Assembly (NCBI RefSeq): GCF_003634705.1
Contig: NZ_RBWU01000007.1
Location: 1 to 64,000, forward strand
Source of the DNA: Actinomadura pelletieri DSM 43383
GTDB taxonomy: Bacteria; Actinomycetota; Actinomycetes; Streptosporangiales; Streptosporangiaceae
Length of the DNA: 64,000 nt
Direction: 5' to 3'
Part shown: positions 49,231 to 60,955 of the stretch, in pieces
How positions within the stretch are numbered: the stretch's first letter is position 1
How the letters are laid out: the number at the start of each line of letters is the position of its first letter
Position numbers and translations under genes: made by a program
The notes under the pieces: generated by a model
Databases searched by the model: none
Told to the model about the DNA's origin: nothing
The model's input: only the letters and a program-made list of their open reading frames with translations

Positions 49231-49985
49231 GTCGTCGGATGGTCGGCCAGGAAGATGATGGGCGTCCCGCTGGGCGGAACCTGGAGCGAACCGGTCACCA
49301 TGCCCTCGCTGCCGAGTTCGCCGCCACGGGCACGGGTCAGTGGTGGTCCGTCCAGCCGTACGCCGATCCGGTTGCTGTCCGGTGAGACCACGTAGGACGC
49401 GGTGGTGAGGGTGGTCAGCGCGTCTTCCGAGAACCAGTCGTCACGTGGGCCCGGCAGGATGCGCAGTAGCGGCGTCTCCGGGAGGGGCGGCACGGGTGCG
49501 ACGTCCACGGTGATGTCACCGAGACCCTTGGTGTCGCCTACTGGGAGGCGGTCACCGGATGACAGCGGCGCGGGCCCGAGGCCGGACAGAAGGTCGGTCG
49601 AACGGCTTCCCAGTACTTCGTCGACGGTGACACCCCCGCGGACGGCGAGGTAACTGCGCAGACCGGACGTCGGCGTGCCGAACTCGACCAGTGCCCCAGC
49701 GGCGACGTGACACGGCGCGCTCATCCCGTACGGGCGGCCGTCGACGCGCAGCGGGACGGGTGCCCCCGTCACCGCGATCCAGGCGTGCCGGTGAAACCGC
49801 AACGCGGCTCCGCCGAGCGTCAGCTCCACGCCCGCCGCGCCCTCGGAATTGCCGACGAGCCGGTTGGCGAGGCGGAGCGCGGGCTCGTCCGCGGCTCCGG
49901 AACGCGGAACGCCGAACTGCGCGCGGCCCGGCCTGCCGAGGTCCTGCACGGTCGCGAGCGGTCCGGGCCGCACCACCTCGATCAA
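49137..49985 (-). CDS. pxpC: 5-oxoprolinase subunit PxpC
   Basis: A 282-residue biotin-dependent-carboxyltransferase-family subunit (also called KipA/AHS2). GPLATVQDLGRPG, GVPRSGAADEPALRLANRLVGN and the LGGAALRF strand open the domain. GPRDDWF, DSNRIGVRLDGPPL and FLADHPTTGGYPVIA follow as in the family. The start is TTG 49985, which overlaps the stop of pxpB (TTGA). With PxpA and PxpB it opens 5-oxo-L-proline to glutamate with ATP. Its 3' end lies in the duplicated tail segment. Confidence 0.93.
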   Translation of the reverse strand: MIEVVRPGPLATVQDLGRPGRAQFGVPRSGAADEPALRLANRLVGNSEGAAGVELTLGGAALRFHRHAWIAVTGAPVPLRVDGRPYGMSAPCHVAAGALVEFGTPTSGLRSYLAVRGGVTVDEVLGSRSTDLLSGLGPAPLSSGDRLPVGDTKGLGDITVDVAPVPPLPETPLLRILPGPRDDWFSEDALTTLTTASYVVSPDSNRIGVRLDGPPLTRARGGELGSEGMVTGSLQVPPSGTPIIFLADHPTTGGYPVIAVLTSSSLSHAAQLRPGQHLRFHL

Positions 49986-50596
49986 AGGGACCCCTCGGGG
50001 ACGAAACGGACACGCATCCCCGGGCGGAGCAGAGACGGCGGATCGCGCGTGACGTCCCACAGCCGCAGATCGGTCCGGCCGAGGAGCCGCCAGCCGCCCG
50101 GCGACCGCGACGGGTAGACGGCCGCGTACGGCCCCGCGATCGCCACCGAACCCGCCGGGACCGACGTCCGCGGCGACGCGCGCCGCGCCACGTGCAGGCG
50201 GGGATCGAGGCCCGTCAGATACCCGAAGCCGGGGGAGAAACCCAGGTAGGCGACCGTGTACGACGCGGCGGAGTGCCGGTGGACGACCTCCTCGCGCGAC
50301 AGCCCCGTATCGGCGGCGACCTCGTCCAGGTCTTCGCCGTCGTAGACCACCGGTATCTCGACCGGTTCGGTGTCTCCCTCGGCGCTCTCAGGCAGTGGCA
50401 ACCGCGGAAGTCGCGCGGCGAGACGGTCCAGATCTGCGGACGGGTCGAGGACCACCAGGACGGTCTGTTCTCCGACGACGACGTCCACGATGCCTGGGAT
50501 CGGTTCGTCCCGCAGGGCGGCGTTCAAGCGGTGGGCGGTCGCAAGGTCACCGGTCTCCACGAGCAGAGCCGTGTCACCGGCGCGCAGCACCCTCAC
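49982..50596 (-). CDS. pxpB: 5-oxoprolinase subunit PxpB
   Basis: A 204-residue AHS1/KipI-type subunit. The N-terminal strand VRVLRAGDTALLVETGD and the core with VPVVYDGEDLDEVAADTGLS, VAYLGFSPGFGYLTGLDP and SVAIAGPYAAVYPS are the family blocks. GTG 50596 overlaps the TGA of pxpA (GTGA), and its own stop overlaps the start of pxpC, so the three are translationally coupled. Part of the PxpABC ATP-dependent 5-oxoprolinase. Confidence 0.93.
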   Translation of the reverse strand: MRVLRAGDTALLVETGDLATAHRLNAALRDEPIPGIVDVVVGEQTVLVVLDPSADLDRLAARLPRLPLPESAEGDTEPVEIPVVYDGEDLDEVAADTGLSREEVVHRHSAASYTVAYLGFSPGFGYLTGLDPRLHVARRASPRTSVPAGSVAIAGPYAAVYPSRSPGGWRLLGRTDLRLWDVTRDPPSLLRPGMRVRFVPEGSL

Positions 50597-51345
50597 GCGA
50601 ACGACTCCAACACCACACCCGCCTCCGTCAGCGCCGACCGTACCGACCGGGCCAGATCCACGGCGCCGGGAGTGTCGCCGTGCACGCACATGGACCGGGC
50701 GTTGAGCACGACCTCACCGCCGTCCACCGCCCTGACGGTGCCTTGTGTCGCCATCTGGACGGCGCGCCGGGCGACGGTGTCCCGGTCGTGGATGACGGCC
50801 CCCTGTTCTCGGCGGGACACGAGCCGGCCGGACGGCGTGTACGCCCGGTCGGCGAAACACTCGGTGACGACGGTGAGCCCGTCGGCGACGCCACGCAGCG
50901 CGGAGTCGGCGAGCGTCAACAACGGAAGCGACGGGTCGTACTCCCGCACCGCCTCGGCCACCGCACCGGCCTGCACGGTGTCGCGGACCACCCGGTTGTA
51001 GAGCGCTCCGTGCGGCTTGACGTACGCCACGCGGCCCCCTTCCACGCGCGCCAACCCGTCCAGCGCCGCGAGTTGGTACAGCACCTCGGCGGTCAGCTCC
51101 GGCGCGGGAACGTCGATCTCCCGGCGTCCGAAACCGGCCAGATCCCGGTACGACACCTGCGCGCCGATCGTCACCCCGCGCTCGACGGCCGCCGCGCACA
51201 CCCGGCGCATGATCGACGGATCGCCCGCGTGGAACCCGCACGCCACGTTCGCGCTCGTGATCACCTCCAGGAGGGCGAGATCGTCGCCCAGCTCCCAGAC
51301 GCCGAACCCCTCACCGAGATCGGCGTTGATGTCGATGACCGCCAT
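50593..51345 (-). CDS. pxpA: 5-oxoprolinase subunit PxpA (LamB/YcsF)
   Basis: A 250-residue LamB/YcsF-family protein. It begins VIDINADLGEGFG, with the ANVACGFHAGDP motif (about 33-44), VKPHGALYN (about 108) and CVHGDTPGA near the end. These carry the conserved His, Asp and Lys residues. ATG 51345 is preferred; TTG two codons earlier is possible. First gene of the pxpABC operon, which recycles or detoxifies 5-oxoproline arising from glutamine and glutathione-like compounds. Confidence 0.93.
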   Translation of the reverse strand: MAVIDINADLGEGFGVWELGDDLALLEVITSANVACGFHAGDPSIMRRVCAAAVERGVTIGAQVSYRDLAGFGRREIDVPAPELTAEVLYQLAALDGLARVEGGRVAYVKPHGALYNRVVRDTVQAGAVAEAVREYDPSLPLLTLADSALRGVADGLTVVTECFADRAYTPSGRLVSRREQGAVIHDRDTVARRAVQMATQGTVRAVDGGEVVLNARSMCVHGDTPGAVDLARSVRSALTEAGVVLESFA

Positions 51346-51527
51346 GCCCAAGACCTACCACCGATCTCCGTGTCTCAGACGGCCGCCCCGGCCGCGTTCC
51401 ACCGCTCAAGTCGGACGTGGCTGTGCGCGCCTGTGAGACCCCGAGGTTCGGGGGAGGTCGCTCGGGTCTCGTCCGTGTCCGCGAGGGGCTCTGCGGCGGG
51501 CTGATGGCCGTACGGGCGGGAGCCGGT

Positions 51528-53135
51528 TCACTCGGGGCGCGGAGCCGGGAGGGCGTCGGTCCTGGCCGGGGCCCACACGCCGCCGATGGCGTCGTAGACC
51601 GCCAGGATCGCCTCGTCGTCGTCGCCGGTCGAGCGCCAGAGGCGGGCCCCGTGCGGCGGCCGCATCGGAAGGCCCGCGGACTGCCGCGCCGGGCCGTCCA
51701 CCGGGCTCTTCGTCGTCGGCGCGCCCAGGGGAAGTCCCCCGACGGGCTCGGGCACGGCGGCCTCCGGAGCCGCCGGCTCCGGGACGGCGGGTTCCCGGAC
51801 GGCGGGTTCCGGAGCGGCCGCTTCGGGGGCGGCGGGCTCCGGTTCCGCGGGCTTCTCGGCCGCGACCGGCTCGGGTGACAAGCCGTTCGGGTGGGTCGTG
51901 TTCGCGTCGAGCGCCGCACTCAGTTCGGCGAGCGTGTACGGGTCGATCGCGGTGTGCGACTCGTCCTGCACCCGGTCGACGCCGTTGGCGGAGCCGTTGA
52001 TCGGTGGAGGCGAACCGCCGACCACCGGATTGGGCCCCGACAGCGCGTTGGGGTTCACCGTCCCGTACGGGTTGGTGACGTCCGGGGCGAGGGACGGTGC
52101 CGTGCCGGAGGTTCCGAGCATGCGGGCGATGACCGACGAGTCCAGGAGGACCTCGCTCGGCAGGCCCCAGTTGATCGCCAGCCGCCAGGTGGGATCGGGC
52201 CAGCCGGACGCGAGCCGGGCGAAGGAGGTGCGCCGGTAGAGGCCCGGGTGCCGGTCGCCGGTGCGGGCCAGGGCGGCCGGTGAGGTGAAGACCGTGACGT
52301 AGGTGCTACTGCCGATCGTGATCGTGGGGAACTCGGCGCGGTCGGGATCCTCCACGGCGGAGGCGGTCGCGGGGAGCACCAGGTCGGCGCCGGCCAGCAG
52401 CCGGAAGTACGTGGTGTTGTCGCCGTTCGCCTTGGCCTCGGCGAGACGGGGCTCCAGCGGATCGGCGTCCGCGTGGGGCAGGCCCTCCGGGAGCGGGGAG
52501 GCCCCGACGGGCGGAGCCACGGCGGGCGGTGCCGCGGGGGGCGCTATGGCGGGCGGCGCCGCGGCGGGCGGTATCGCGGCGGGCGGCGGGCCCGCCTCCG
52601 CGAACCGCTCCCCGAACGGGTGGTCGGAGGCGCCGCAGGACGAGGAGCGACGCTTGTTCACGCGCGAGGGGTCCGCGACGTCGATGCCGAAGTCCGTCAG
52701 CTCGATCAGGCCGGTGCCGTGCCGGTGGAACGACTCGTACACGAGGTCGGACGGCCGCCGTACGCCCTGGACGTCGCGAAGGGCGGTGACCATGACGTCG
52801 GCCAGCCGCGAGAAGTCGCCGTCGGTCACGGCCGGCATCCCGCCGGGCGTGCCGAACTCCGGCAGCTCCGTCCACCAGTTGCGCGGGGCGGGGTCGGCGG
52901 GCGGACGCCAGCCCACATCGCTCATGATCTCCTCGTCGGCCCTGGTGAGCAGCAGCGGCCCTTCGAGGAAGTTGTTGCTGACGGCCTCGGCGTAGAGCCG
53001 GTCGGGCTCGCGCATGGCCTGGACGTAGTGCCGGCTCTCGTCGCGCTCCCGCACGATGAGGATCGTGTCCCGTTCGAGACCCGCCAGCTCACGACCCAGC
53101 CGCCGGGCGAACTCGGACCACTCCAACAAGATCAC
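51528..53135 (-). CDS. SseB/TY-Chap-like protein with Pro/Ala-rich regions
   Basis: A 535-residue protein. The N-terminus (about 1-155) resembles TY-Chap/YbjN-type helper domains (LEWSEFARRLGREL, DTILIVRER, HYVQAMREP). A Pro/Ala linker follows (about 188-215, PPAAAPPAIAPP). The middle (about 225-345) is an SseB-like domain (NTTYFRLLAGADLVLP, STYVTVFTSP, WRLAINWGLPSE). The C-terminus has a PEPA-repeat stretch and a short conserved end. Such proteins often sit near type VII secretion or toxin loci, but none is seen here. The start is uncertain between GTG 53135 and TTG codons at 53129 and 53126, which are better spaced from AGGGAG. Confidence 0.7.
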   Translation of the reverse strand: MILLEWSEFARRLGRELAGLERDTILIVRERDESRHYVQAMREPDRLYAEAVSNNFLEGPLLLTRADEEIMSDVGWRPPADPAPRNWWTELPEFGTPGGMPAVTDGDFSRLADVMVTALRDVQGVRRPSDLVYESFHRHGTGLIELTDFGIDVADPSRVNKRRSSSCGASDHPFGERFAEAGPPPAAIPPAAAPPAIAPPAAPPAVAPPVGASPLPEGLPHADADPLEPRLAEAKANGDNTTYFRLLAGADLVLPATASAVEDPDRAEFPTITIGSSTYVTVFTSPAALARTGDRHPGLYRRTSFARLASGWPDPTWRLAINWGLPSEVLLDSSVIARMLGTSGTAPSLAPDVTNPYGTVNPNALSGPNPVVGGSPPPINGSANGVDRVQDESHTAIDPYTLAELSAALDANTTHPNGLSPEPVAAEKPAEPEPAAPEAAAPEPAVREPAVPEPAAPEAAVPEPVGGLPLGAPTTKSPVDGPARQSAGLPMRPPHGARLWRSTGDDDEAILAVYDAIGGVWAPARTDALPAPRPE

Positions 53136-53229
53136 TCCCTACGACCGGGGCCGGCCCCCCGGGTCCCCCGCGAGACCGTGTCCGAGACCTGATGATTGCC
53201 GCCGGGGACGCCGCGTGCAAACCGGGAGT

Positions 53230-54858
53230 TCACTCCGGTGCGGGTTCGTGGCGGAGCACACGCAGGGCCTCGTGGAGCCTGTCGGGATCGTCTTCGTGGT
53301 GGTCCAGGACGTCCATGAGTCTGTGCAAGATCTGGTGGCGTTCGTAGCCGACGTCGAGCAGCGACTGTGCGGTATCCCACAGCTGCGGCGGGTCGCCGTC
53401 CCACAACCGTCGGGTGAGGCGTTCGTGCGCGTCCAGGTGCTCCTCGTCGCCGCCGGGATGTTCGAACTCCAGGATGACGCGCCGGTCGTCGGGATCGGAG
53501 GGGTCCAGGGTCGACAGGTCGATATAGCCGTGCCGTCCGGTCCGCCTGTGCCTTCCGGACAGGAACGGCAGGGCGAACGCGCGGCGGGGGAGCGCCTCCA
53601 GGTCTCCGTCGGGCAGGAGCCGGTCGACCACCGCGCGGTCGAGGCCGAAAGCGGCCGGATCGCGGTAGGCGTCGGCGAACTTGGCGGTGGCGTCCCACAG
53701 GGCGTCCAGCGTCACCCTGATGCCCTCCTCGGGCAGCCCGGTGCGCCGACCCGCCCACCGTACCCACGCGGCCAGCACGTGCGGCACGGCCTCCTGCTCG
53801 GTCGGCGACAGCAACACCTTGCGCGGCAGCCAGTCGAGCAGGAACATCTCGCACTTGACGGGGCTGACCCGAAGTGGCCGCCCGAAATCGTGGGTGCAGC
53901 CGTAGTCGATGATGCGGTCGACGCACCGGCTGGCGGCGGACAGGTCGGACAGGCGCCCGGCCTCCTCCGACGCGAGGAACGTCGCCGCGATCGTCGCCCG
54001 CCTGTCGTGCCCGTACACCGGAGGGTCGGGCAGACGCCCGCCGGGCGGGAGGATGTCCACCCGTGCGCGGACGAAGGCGTGGTACGACCCGAAATTCTCG
54101 TTCACCGGCGGGTCGCGCGTGTCGTCGGTGACGTCCAGCGCGCTCAGCAACAACGCCCTGGCCTCCCGTGGATCGAGGGGCTCGAACCGGATGAGGGGAT
54201 TCTCGCGGCCCTCTCGACGGCACTGCTCCAGAAGGTCGTCGACCCTGGACGAGACCCAGGCGTCCCTGACCATCCCGGGCATCGGCGGGCGCACGACACG
54301 CGTGGCGCGGGCGAACGGGTCACCGGTCGGGTCGACGACCCCGGCCTTGTTACGGTCGACCACCACGACAAGGGCGTGCCGTTCGGTGCCGCCGTAGGTG
54401 TAGGTACAGACGACGGAGTCCTGGTCGCCGTAGACGTCCCGGGACACGAAGCACTCCTCGGACGCGACCATTCCCACGTGGTCGGCCCAGCCCGGCCGGG
54501 CGACACCGTTCCCCATGAGATCCAGCGCGGCGCGTTCGGCCTTCGCCGCCTGGCGGGGGGTGCCCATGTAGGCCATACCGATGAGCAGACCCAGCGCGGC
54601 CGGGGTACCGGCCGCCGCGGCGTGGTCGACGAGGGCCTCGCCGATGACCTCCTCGACGTCCCCGCCCGGCACCCGCTGCCCCCACCATGACCCGAGGATC
54701 TCGCTGACGATGAGTTCGGCGTCCAAGGGGCTGCGCACGGCCAGCAGCTCGCGTGCGTGCTGGAGCATGCCGTCGAAAATCGCGGAGACCTCGTCCGGGG
54801 GCGTCGATCCGTCCCGGCCCGGTTCCCCGGAGGGACGGTGGCGACTACGGGGACTCAC
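53230..54858 (-). CDS. Conserved actinobacterial hypothetical protein
   Basis: A 542-residue soluble protein without a domain I can name. It begins at GTG 54858. The N-terminal third is helical (HARELLAVRSPLDAELIVSE) and contains VVVVDRNKAGVVDPTGD. The middle has DYGCTHDFGRPLRVSPVKCE and FLLDWLPRKVLLSPTEQEAVPHVLAAW, and the C-terminus DLLDHHEDD-like acidic helices. This layout (a helper-like domain with a HEDD C-terminal tail) occurs in Actinomadura/Streptomyces unknowns. No signal peptide or membrane segment is seen. Upstream of the SseB-like gene on the same strand, 94 bp apart. Confidence 0.7.
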   Translation of the reverse strand: MSPRSRHRPSGEPGRDGSTPPDEVSAIFDGMLQHARELLAVRSPLDAELIVSEILGSWWGQRVPGGDVEEVIGEALVDHAAAAGTPAALGLLIGMAYMGTPRQAAKAERAALDLMGNGVARPGWADHVGMVASEECFVSRDVYGDQDSVVCTYTYGGTERHALVVVVDRNKAGVVDPTGDPFARATRVVRPPMPGMVRDAWVSSRVDDLLEQCRREGRENPLIRFEPLDPREARALLLSALDVTDDTRDPPVNENFGSYHAFVRARVDILPPGGRLPDPPVYGHDRRATIAATFLASEEAGRLSDLSAASRCVDRIIDYGCTHDFGRPLRVSPVKCEMFLLDWLPRKVLLSPTEQEAVPHVLAAWVRWAGRRTGLPEEGIRVTLDALWDATAKFADAYRDPAAFGLDRAVVDRLLPDGDLEALPRRAFALPFLSGRHRRTGRHGYIDLSTLDPSDPDDRRVILEFEHPGGDEEHLDAHERLTRRLWDGDPPQLWDTAQSLLDVGYERHQILHRLMDVLDHHEDDPDRLHEALRVLRHEPAPE

Positions 54859-54916
54859 CCCTCTAGCCTCTCAGATCAGACGCGGGCGGTGTCCCGTACA
54901 CGTCCGAAGAGGGACT

Positions 54917-55165
54917 TCAGCCGTCCACCTCGCCGGCCGACGCGCGTCTTGAGGGCGGCTCCGACTTCAGTCTCCCGGTGAGATGCTCGCGGGCCATCCG
55001 TTCGACCCTCGCGGAGGTGACCTCCAGACCCAGGTGGGCCATGCGCGCCTGGACGTCGGCCACGCACCGGTGCACCGTGTCCGACGGAACGGACCCGAAC
55101 TCGTCGCAGAGCCGCCGGGCCAGTGCCTCGCGGATTTCGCTCCGGTGATCAGCCAGTGCGGGCAT
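54917..55165 (-). CDS. Small three-helix-bundle protein
   Basis: An 82-residue all-helical protein: SEIREALARRLCDEFGS, DTVHRCVADVQARMAHLG and SARVERMAREHLTGRL make three helices. It resembles the three-helix-bundle dimerisation proteins common in actinobacteria; the function is unknown. ATG 55165 follows GGAGGTG by seven bases, a better start than the longer frame. It is the first gene of the minus-strand group that runs to 51528. Confidence 0.75.
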   Translation of the reverse strand: MPALADHRSEIREALARRLCDEFGSVPSDTVHRCVADVQARMAHLGLEVTSARVERMAREHLTGRLKSEPPSRRASAGEVDG

Positions 55166-55368
55166 CGGCGCACACCTCCGTGCACGGGTCGCGGTTGAAG
55201 GCCCTGCCTTGATGTCCCATTCCAGTGCTTTTGTCGGGAGAGTCAATACGTTCCGGGAGGTCGTTTGGCAAATTCTGCGCCGTCCCTGGTGGAGGGCTCG
55301 TCCGGATCGGCGTCCCGCAGTCCCGCGCGGTCCCGCTGTGACGTTCGGACCGGCCCTAAGCTGGGCGC

Positions 55369-55968
55369 ATGGCCACGAAGGTTCAACTCACCCAGCGTCC
55401 GGAAGCCGACGAACTGCTCGGCCGCAGCCCGCTGGCCGCGCTTGTGGGCATGCTGCTCGACCAGCAGATCCCGATGGAGTGGGCGTTCACCGGCCCCTAC
55501 ACCATCACCCAGCGGCTCGGCACCGACGACCTGGACGCGCACGAGATCGCCGCGTACGACCCGGAACGGTTCGCCGCGCTGCTGTCGGAGAAGCCCGCCG
55601 TGCACCGGTACCCGGGATCCATGGCGAAGCGCGTCCAGCAGTTGTGCCAGTACCTCGTGGACACCTACGACGGGGACGCCGAACAGGTATGGAAGGGCGC
55701 GGACACCGGCAAGGAGCTGTTCAAGCGCCTCAGCGGCCTTCCCGGTTTCGGCAAGCAGAAGGCCCAGATCTTCCTGGCGCTGCTGGGCAAGCAGTACGGG
55801 GTCAGGCCGGAGGGCTGGCGCGAGGCGGCCGGAGCGTACGGGGAAGAGGGCTCGCACCGGTCCGTCGCCGACATCACCGGCCCCGAGTCGCTCGCCCAGG
55901 TCCGGGCCTTCAAGCAGGAGCAGAAGGCCGCGGCCAAGGCCGCCAAGGCCGGCAAGGCCGCAACCTGA
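55369..55968 (+). CDS. HhH-GPD-type base excision DNA repair protein
   Basis: A 199-residue HhH-GPD superfamily protein of an actinobacterial subfamily. LAALVGMLLDQQIPMEWAF is the family's opening helix pair. The helix-hairpin-helix is in LSGLPGFGKQKAQIFLALL (about 121-139). The C-terminus is a Lys/Ala-rich tail (KAAAKAAKAGKAAT) that may bind DNA. No iron-sulfur cluster cysteines are present. The target lesion is unknown. Terminated by a hairpin 27 bases downstream. Confidence 0.9.
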   Translation: MATKVQLTQRPEADELLGRSPLAALVGMLLDQQIPMEWAFTGPYTITQRLGTDDLDAHEIAAYDPERFAALLSEKPAVHRYPGSMAKRVQQLCQYLVDTYDGDAEQVWKGADTGKELFKRLSGLPGFGKQKAQIFLALLGKQYGVRPEGWREAAGAYGEEGSHRSVADITGPESLAQVRAFKQEQKAAAKAAKAGKAAT

Positions 55969-56306
55969 GCGGGCCGGTCGCCGACACGGACGATCGCGTC
56001 AACTCGCCGAAAAAGCCGAGTTGACGCCCTGTGACACCGTGGCGCCGTAACATCTGCTACTCGCCGTCCTGGCGGACCGCCTCCCGTGTCCTCCGCGACG
56101 GTGTCCGAATCCGACGTGTTCGCCGGGGCCGAAGGGGACAAGTATGTTTCAGCAGGGCTTCCGTATGCGGCGAACCATCGGGATGATGAATACCTGACTC
56201 CGACCGGTGTTGTGATGGAGGCGGGAGCGCTAGCCTGCTCCCATTCACTCATAGTGATGAAAAATTGCCGCGCGGTACGGGACCCTCTGGGGCGGAGGTG
56301 TTGTCC
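55969..56306. other. Intergenic region upstream of the PAS/PP2C gene
   Basis: There are 338 bases. It starts with the terminator at 55996-56027. Near 56245-56257 a small palindrome, TCACT-CAT-AGTGA, is followed by an AT-rich GATGAAAAATT; these may belong to the promoter of the downstream gene. A short plus-strand frame here (56086-56310) has no recognisable content. Confidence 0.5.
55996..56027 (+). terminator. Terminator of the HhH-GPD gene
   Basis: A perfect 11-bp stem (GCGTCAACTCG and complement) with a ten-base A-rich loop lies 28 bases after the stop. Confidence 0.82.
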
Positions 56307-58476
56307 TTGAGCACCGAGACGTCCGTTCCGCATCCCCGCGTCTCAGGGGTGGAGGGGCAGCCCATGGATGCGACCGACGCCGCGCTGTACGCGACCTTGC
56401 TGACCGAGGCCCCCGCCGGGCTGGCGTTCTTCGACCGCGATCTGCGCTGCCGCAGGGCCAACGACGCGCTCGCCGCGCTGCTGCGCGTGCCGGTGCGCGA
56501 CCTGCAGCAACGAAGGCCCCGCGAGGTGCTGCCCGAGGCGCTGGCGACGGCGTTCGAGACCGCGCTGCGCAAGGTGATCGACGAGAACCGTCCGCTGAGC
56601 GACCTCGACCTGGTCGTCCCGGCCGGTGAGCCGTCGTCCGGCGCGCACGAGACGGACGGGCCGTCCCCGCCCTCGGCGGCACCACCGTCCGCGTCCGCCG
56701 CCACGGTCACGACCGTCGACGAGCGGATCCTGGCCTGCTCGTGGCTGCCCGCCAAGGACGCCGACGGCGAGCATCTGGGGGTCGTCCTGACCGCGCTGGA
56801 CGTGACCGACCGCCGCAGGGGCGAGGAGGTCATCCGCCGCAAGGAGCAGCGCTACCGCTCGCTCGTGGAGGCCAGCGCCCAGGTGGTGTGGGTCGCCGCC
56901 CCGGAGGGCGGCGTGATCGACGACGCGCCCGAATGGCGCGCGATCACCGGCCAGACGCCGGACGACTACGCGGTCGGCGGATGGCTGTCGGTGGTGCATC
57001 CCGAGGACCGTCCCCGCATCGAGGCCGCCTGGCGCGACTGCGTCGAGGAGAACCGCGTCTTCGAGACCAACTACCGGGTCCGCACCAAGAGCGGCACCTA
57101 CCGCCACTTCGACGTGCGGGCCGTGCCGATCTGGCAGGGTGACGCGGTCATCGAGTGGGTCGGCGCCAACACCGACGTCACCGGGCAGCGCGAGGCCGAG
57201 GAGATGCGCGGGCGGCTGACCGAGCAGCTGTCGGCGGCGGGCGCGCCTCCAGCAGGCCACGTCGATGCTCGCCGAGGCGCTGACCGTGTCCCAGGTCGTC
57301 CAGGTCATCACCGAGGTGGGACGGTCGGCCATCGGCGCCGACTACTCCGCGGTGGCGCTCCTGGACGACGACAAGCTCCGCCTCAGGATCGTGGCGCCGT
57401 CCCAGCCGGGCGCCGAGAGCGAGACCGCGCCCGTCTCCCGCGACGAGATCAAGGTCAGTGACCAGACCGTGATGTCGGTGGCGGTGCGCGAGAGCCGGCC
57501 GTTCCTGGCCGAGCATCCCGACAGCCTGCGCCTGCAACTCGGCCACGGCGAGCGTGACCTGTTCGCCCAGCACATCGAGGAACGCGCCTGGGTGGGCCTG
57601 CCGCTGCTCGCGGCGGGCGCCCCGATCGGCGCGCTGCGCTTCTCGTTCACCCGGCCCCGGGAGATCACCGAGGAGGAGCGGGTCTTCCTGGAGGCGCTCG
57701 CGGGACAGTGCGCGCTGGCCGTGGAGCGTGCCCTGCTGTTCGAACGCGAGCACCGGACGGCCGAGGAACTCCAGCGCAGCCTGTTGCCGAGCGACCTGCC
57801 CCAGCTGCCCAGCATGGTGCTGGCCGCCCGCTACAACCCCGCGACCCGTCACGTCCAGGTCGGCGGCGACTGGTACGACGTGTTCCGGCTCCCCGACGAC
57901 CGGCTCGCCATGGCCGTCGGCGACGTCATGGGCAAGGGCGTCCTCGCCGCGGCCGGTATGGGACGCGTCCGCAACGCCCTCCGGGCGCTCGCGCTGAACG
58001 ATTCGCGTCCCGCCGCGGTCCTGGCCGGGCTCGACCGCCTGTTCAGCGCCACCGAGGACGAGGAACAGTTCACCACCGTCGCCTACGCGGTCATCGACCC
58101 CGAGACCGGGCACGGCGAGTTCAGCAACGCCGGTCACCCGCCACCCCTCCTGATCTCCCCGGACGCGCCCGCGCGGGTCAGCGCCCGGGAGCCCGGCACG
58201 CCCCTCGGCTGGCCGAGTCAGCGACAGCAGACAAGTTTTTCCATCGAGACCGGCAACACTGTGGTGTTCTATTCCGATGGACTTGTGGAGAACCGTAGGC
58301 GTGGGGTGGACGCAGGGCTGGAGGAGCTTGTCGCCGTCGCGGCGGACGCCCCACCTGAAGTGGTAGGAGATCCCGAGAGACTCGTCGACTTCCTGGTCGA
58401 TCGGATGCTTGCCGGGTATGAGCAGGTAGACGATGTGACCGTGCTTGCTCTGCACGTCCCGCCCAAGTTCGCCTGA
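56307..58476 (+). pseudogene. PAS-PAS-GAF-PP2C phosphatase gene, split by a frameshift
   Basis: The region encodes a SpoIIE-type phosphatase with two PAS domains (about 56400-57200; APAGLAFFDRDLRCRRAND and SLVEASAQVVWVA), a GAF domain (57290-57750) and a PP2C/SpoIIE domain (57790-58470; LLPSDLPQLPS, GGDWYDV, VGDVMGKG, FSNAGHPPPLL). The first frame, started by TTG 56307 behind GGAGG, runs out of family-like sequence at LTEQLSAA. The second frame resumes at once with RLQQATSMLAEAL. One extra base near 57238-57240 (GGG in a GCGGCGGGCGCG run) explains the break. Either a true frameshift or a sequencing error; ATG 57265 could start a separate GAF-PP2C protein. Acts, if intact, on anti-sigma antagonists. 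Confidence 0.85.
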
Positions 58477-58730
58477 AACGCGCCGGAGACGACGCGAAGA
58501 CGGCGGAGCACGTTCGAAGGACCGTCCCGGGCCCTCTAAGGTGGAGAGTTACCGGGTAGGACTTCACAGGCGGAATGCGCAGCAGTGCCAGAATGCTTGA
58601 CCCAAAGAGAGCGGGTACGCTGCGGTCCCGCACCGGGAGGTCCGTTCCGTGTGTGGTCCCACCCAGTGTGAGGCCGGGCCCATCAGGGCACTTGGGTCAG
58701 CCAAGCCACACGTTCGTTCGAGAGGTATTT

Positions 58731-60404
<1,674 letters not shown>

Positions 60405-60422
60405 TCACACCCGGCACCACGC

Positions 60423-60454
60423 AACAGGGCCCCTCCCACCGGAGGGGCCCTGTT
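60423..60454 (+). terminator. Sigma factor gene terminator
   Basis: A perfect 14-bp stem (AACAGGGCCCCTCC and complement) with a four-base loop starts 19 bases after the stop. Confidence 0.92.
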
Positions 60455-60899
60455 CCGTACACGCGTCAACACCCACCCTTCCTGACCACCCACGTCTCCC
60501 ACCCACTCGAGCACCCGCCGCAGCTCATGGGCGCTGAGATGGCGCTGGGCGCGTCGGACGCACTCTCCAGGGACTGGGGCCCGGCTGCGCGGTTTCCAGA
60601 GCCGTGGTGAGATCAGGCGGCGTCTCGTCAGGTGTTGGCTAGGGAGAGGCCGTGTGGTTCGGGCGGGATGCGGTGCTTTGGTGGCGCACCGGGACGGGGG
60701 TCATCGTCGTGGTCATCAGGGTGGTCATGCCCGGGTGGACAGTGACTTGTGCGTAATGGGGTGAAGAATGTCACCAGTGGGTGACGGTTTGGCGAACTTG
60801 GTGGTCCGCGTCACTGGACGGGGCGTTTCTCGCTACGGTTCGCTGTCGATCAATAGCGTTATGTAGTCGGGTCCGATTGGCTTGGCGAGTGGTGAAATG
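60455..60899. other. Intergenic region without a recognisable gene
   Basis: About 445 bases lie between two terminator hairpins. GC content is lower than the surroundings near 60730-60880. Short frames are present on both strands, none with family features. Nothing assignable is seen. Confidence 0.5.
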
Positions 60900-60935
60900 C
60901 GAACGGCGGCCACCGTTTCCGGTGGCCGCCGTTCG
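60900..60935 (-). terminator. Terminator downstream of the DUF7455 gene
   Basis: A perfect 16-bp stem (CGAACGGCGGCCACCG and complement) with a TTTC loop lies 21 bases beyond the DUF7455 stop on the minus strand. Confidence 0.9.
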
Positions 60936-60955
60936 TGGCTCCTGCTATATGGGGA

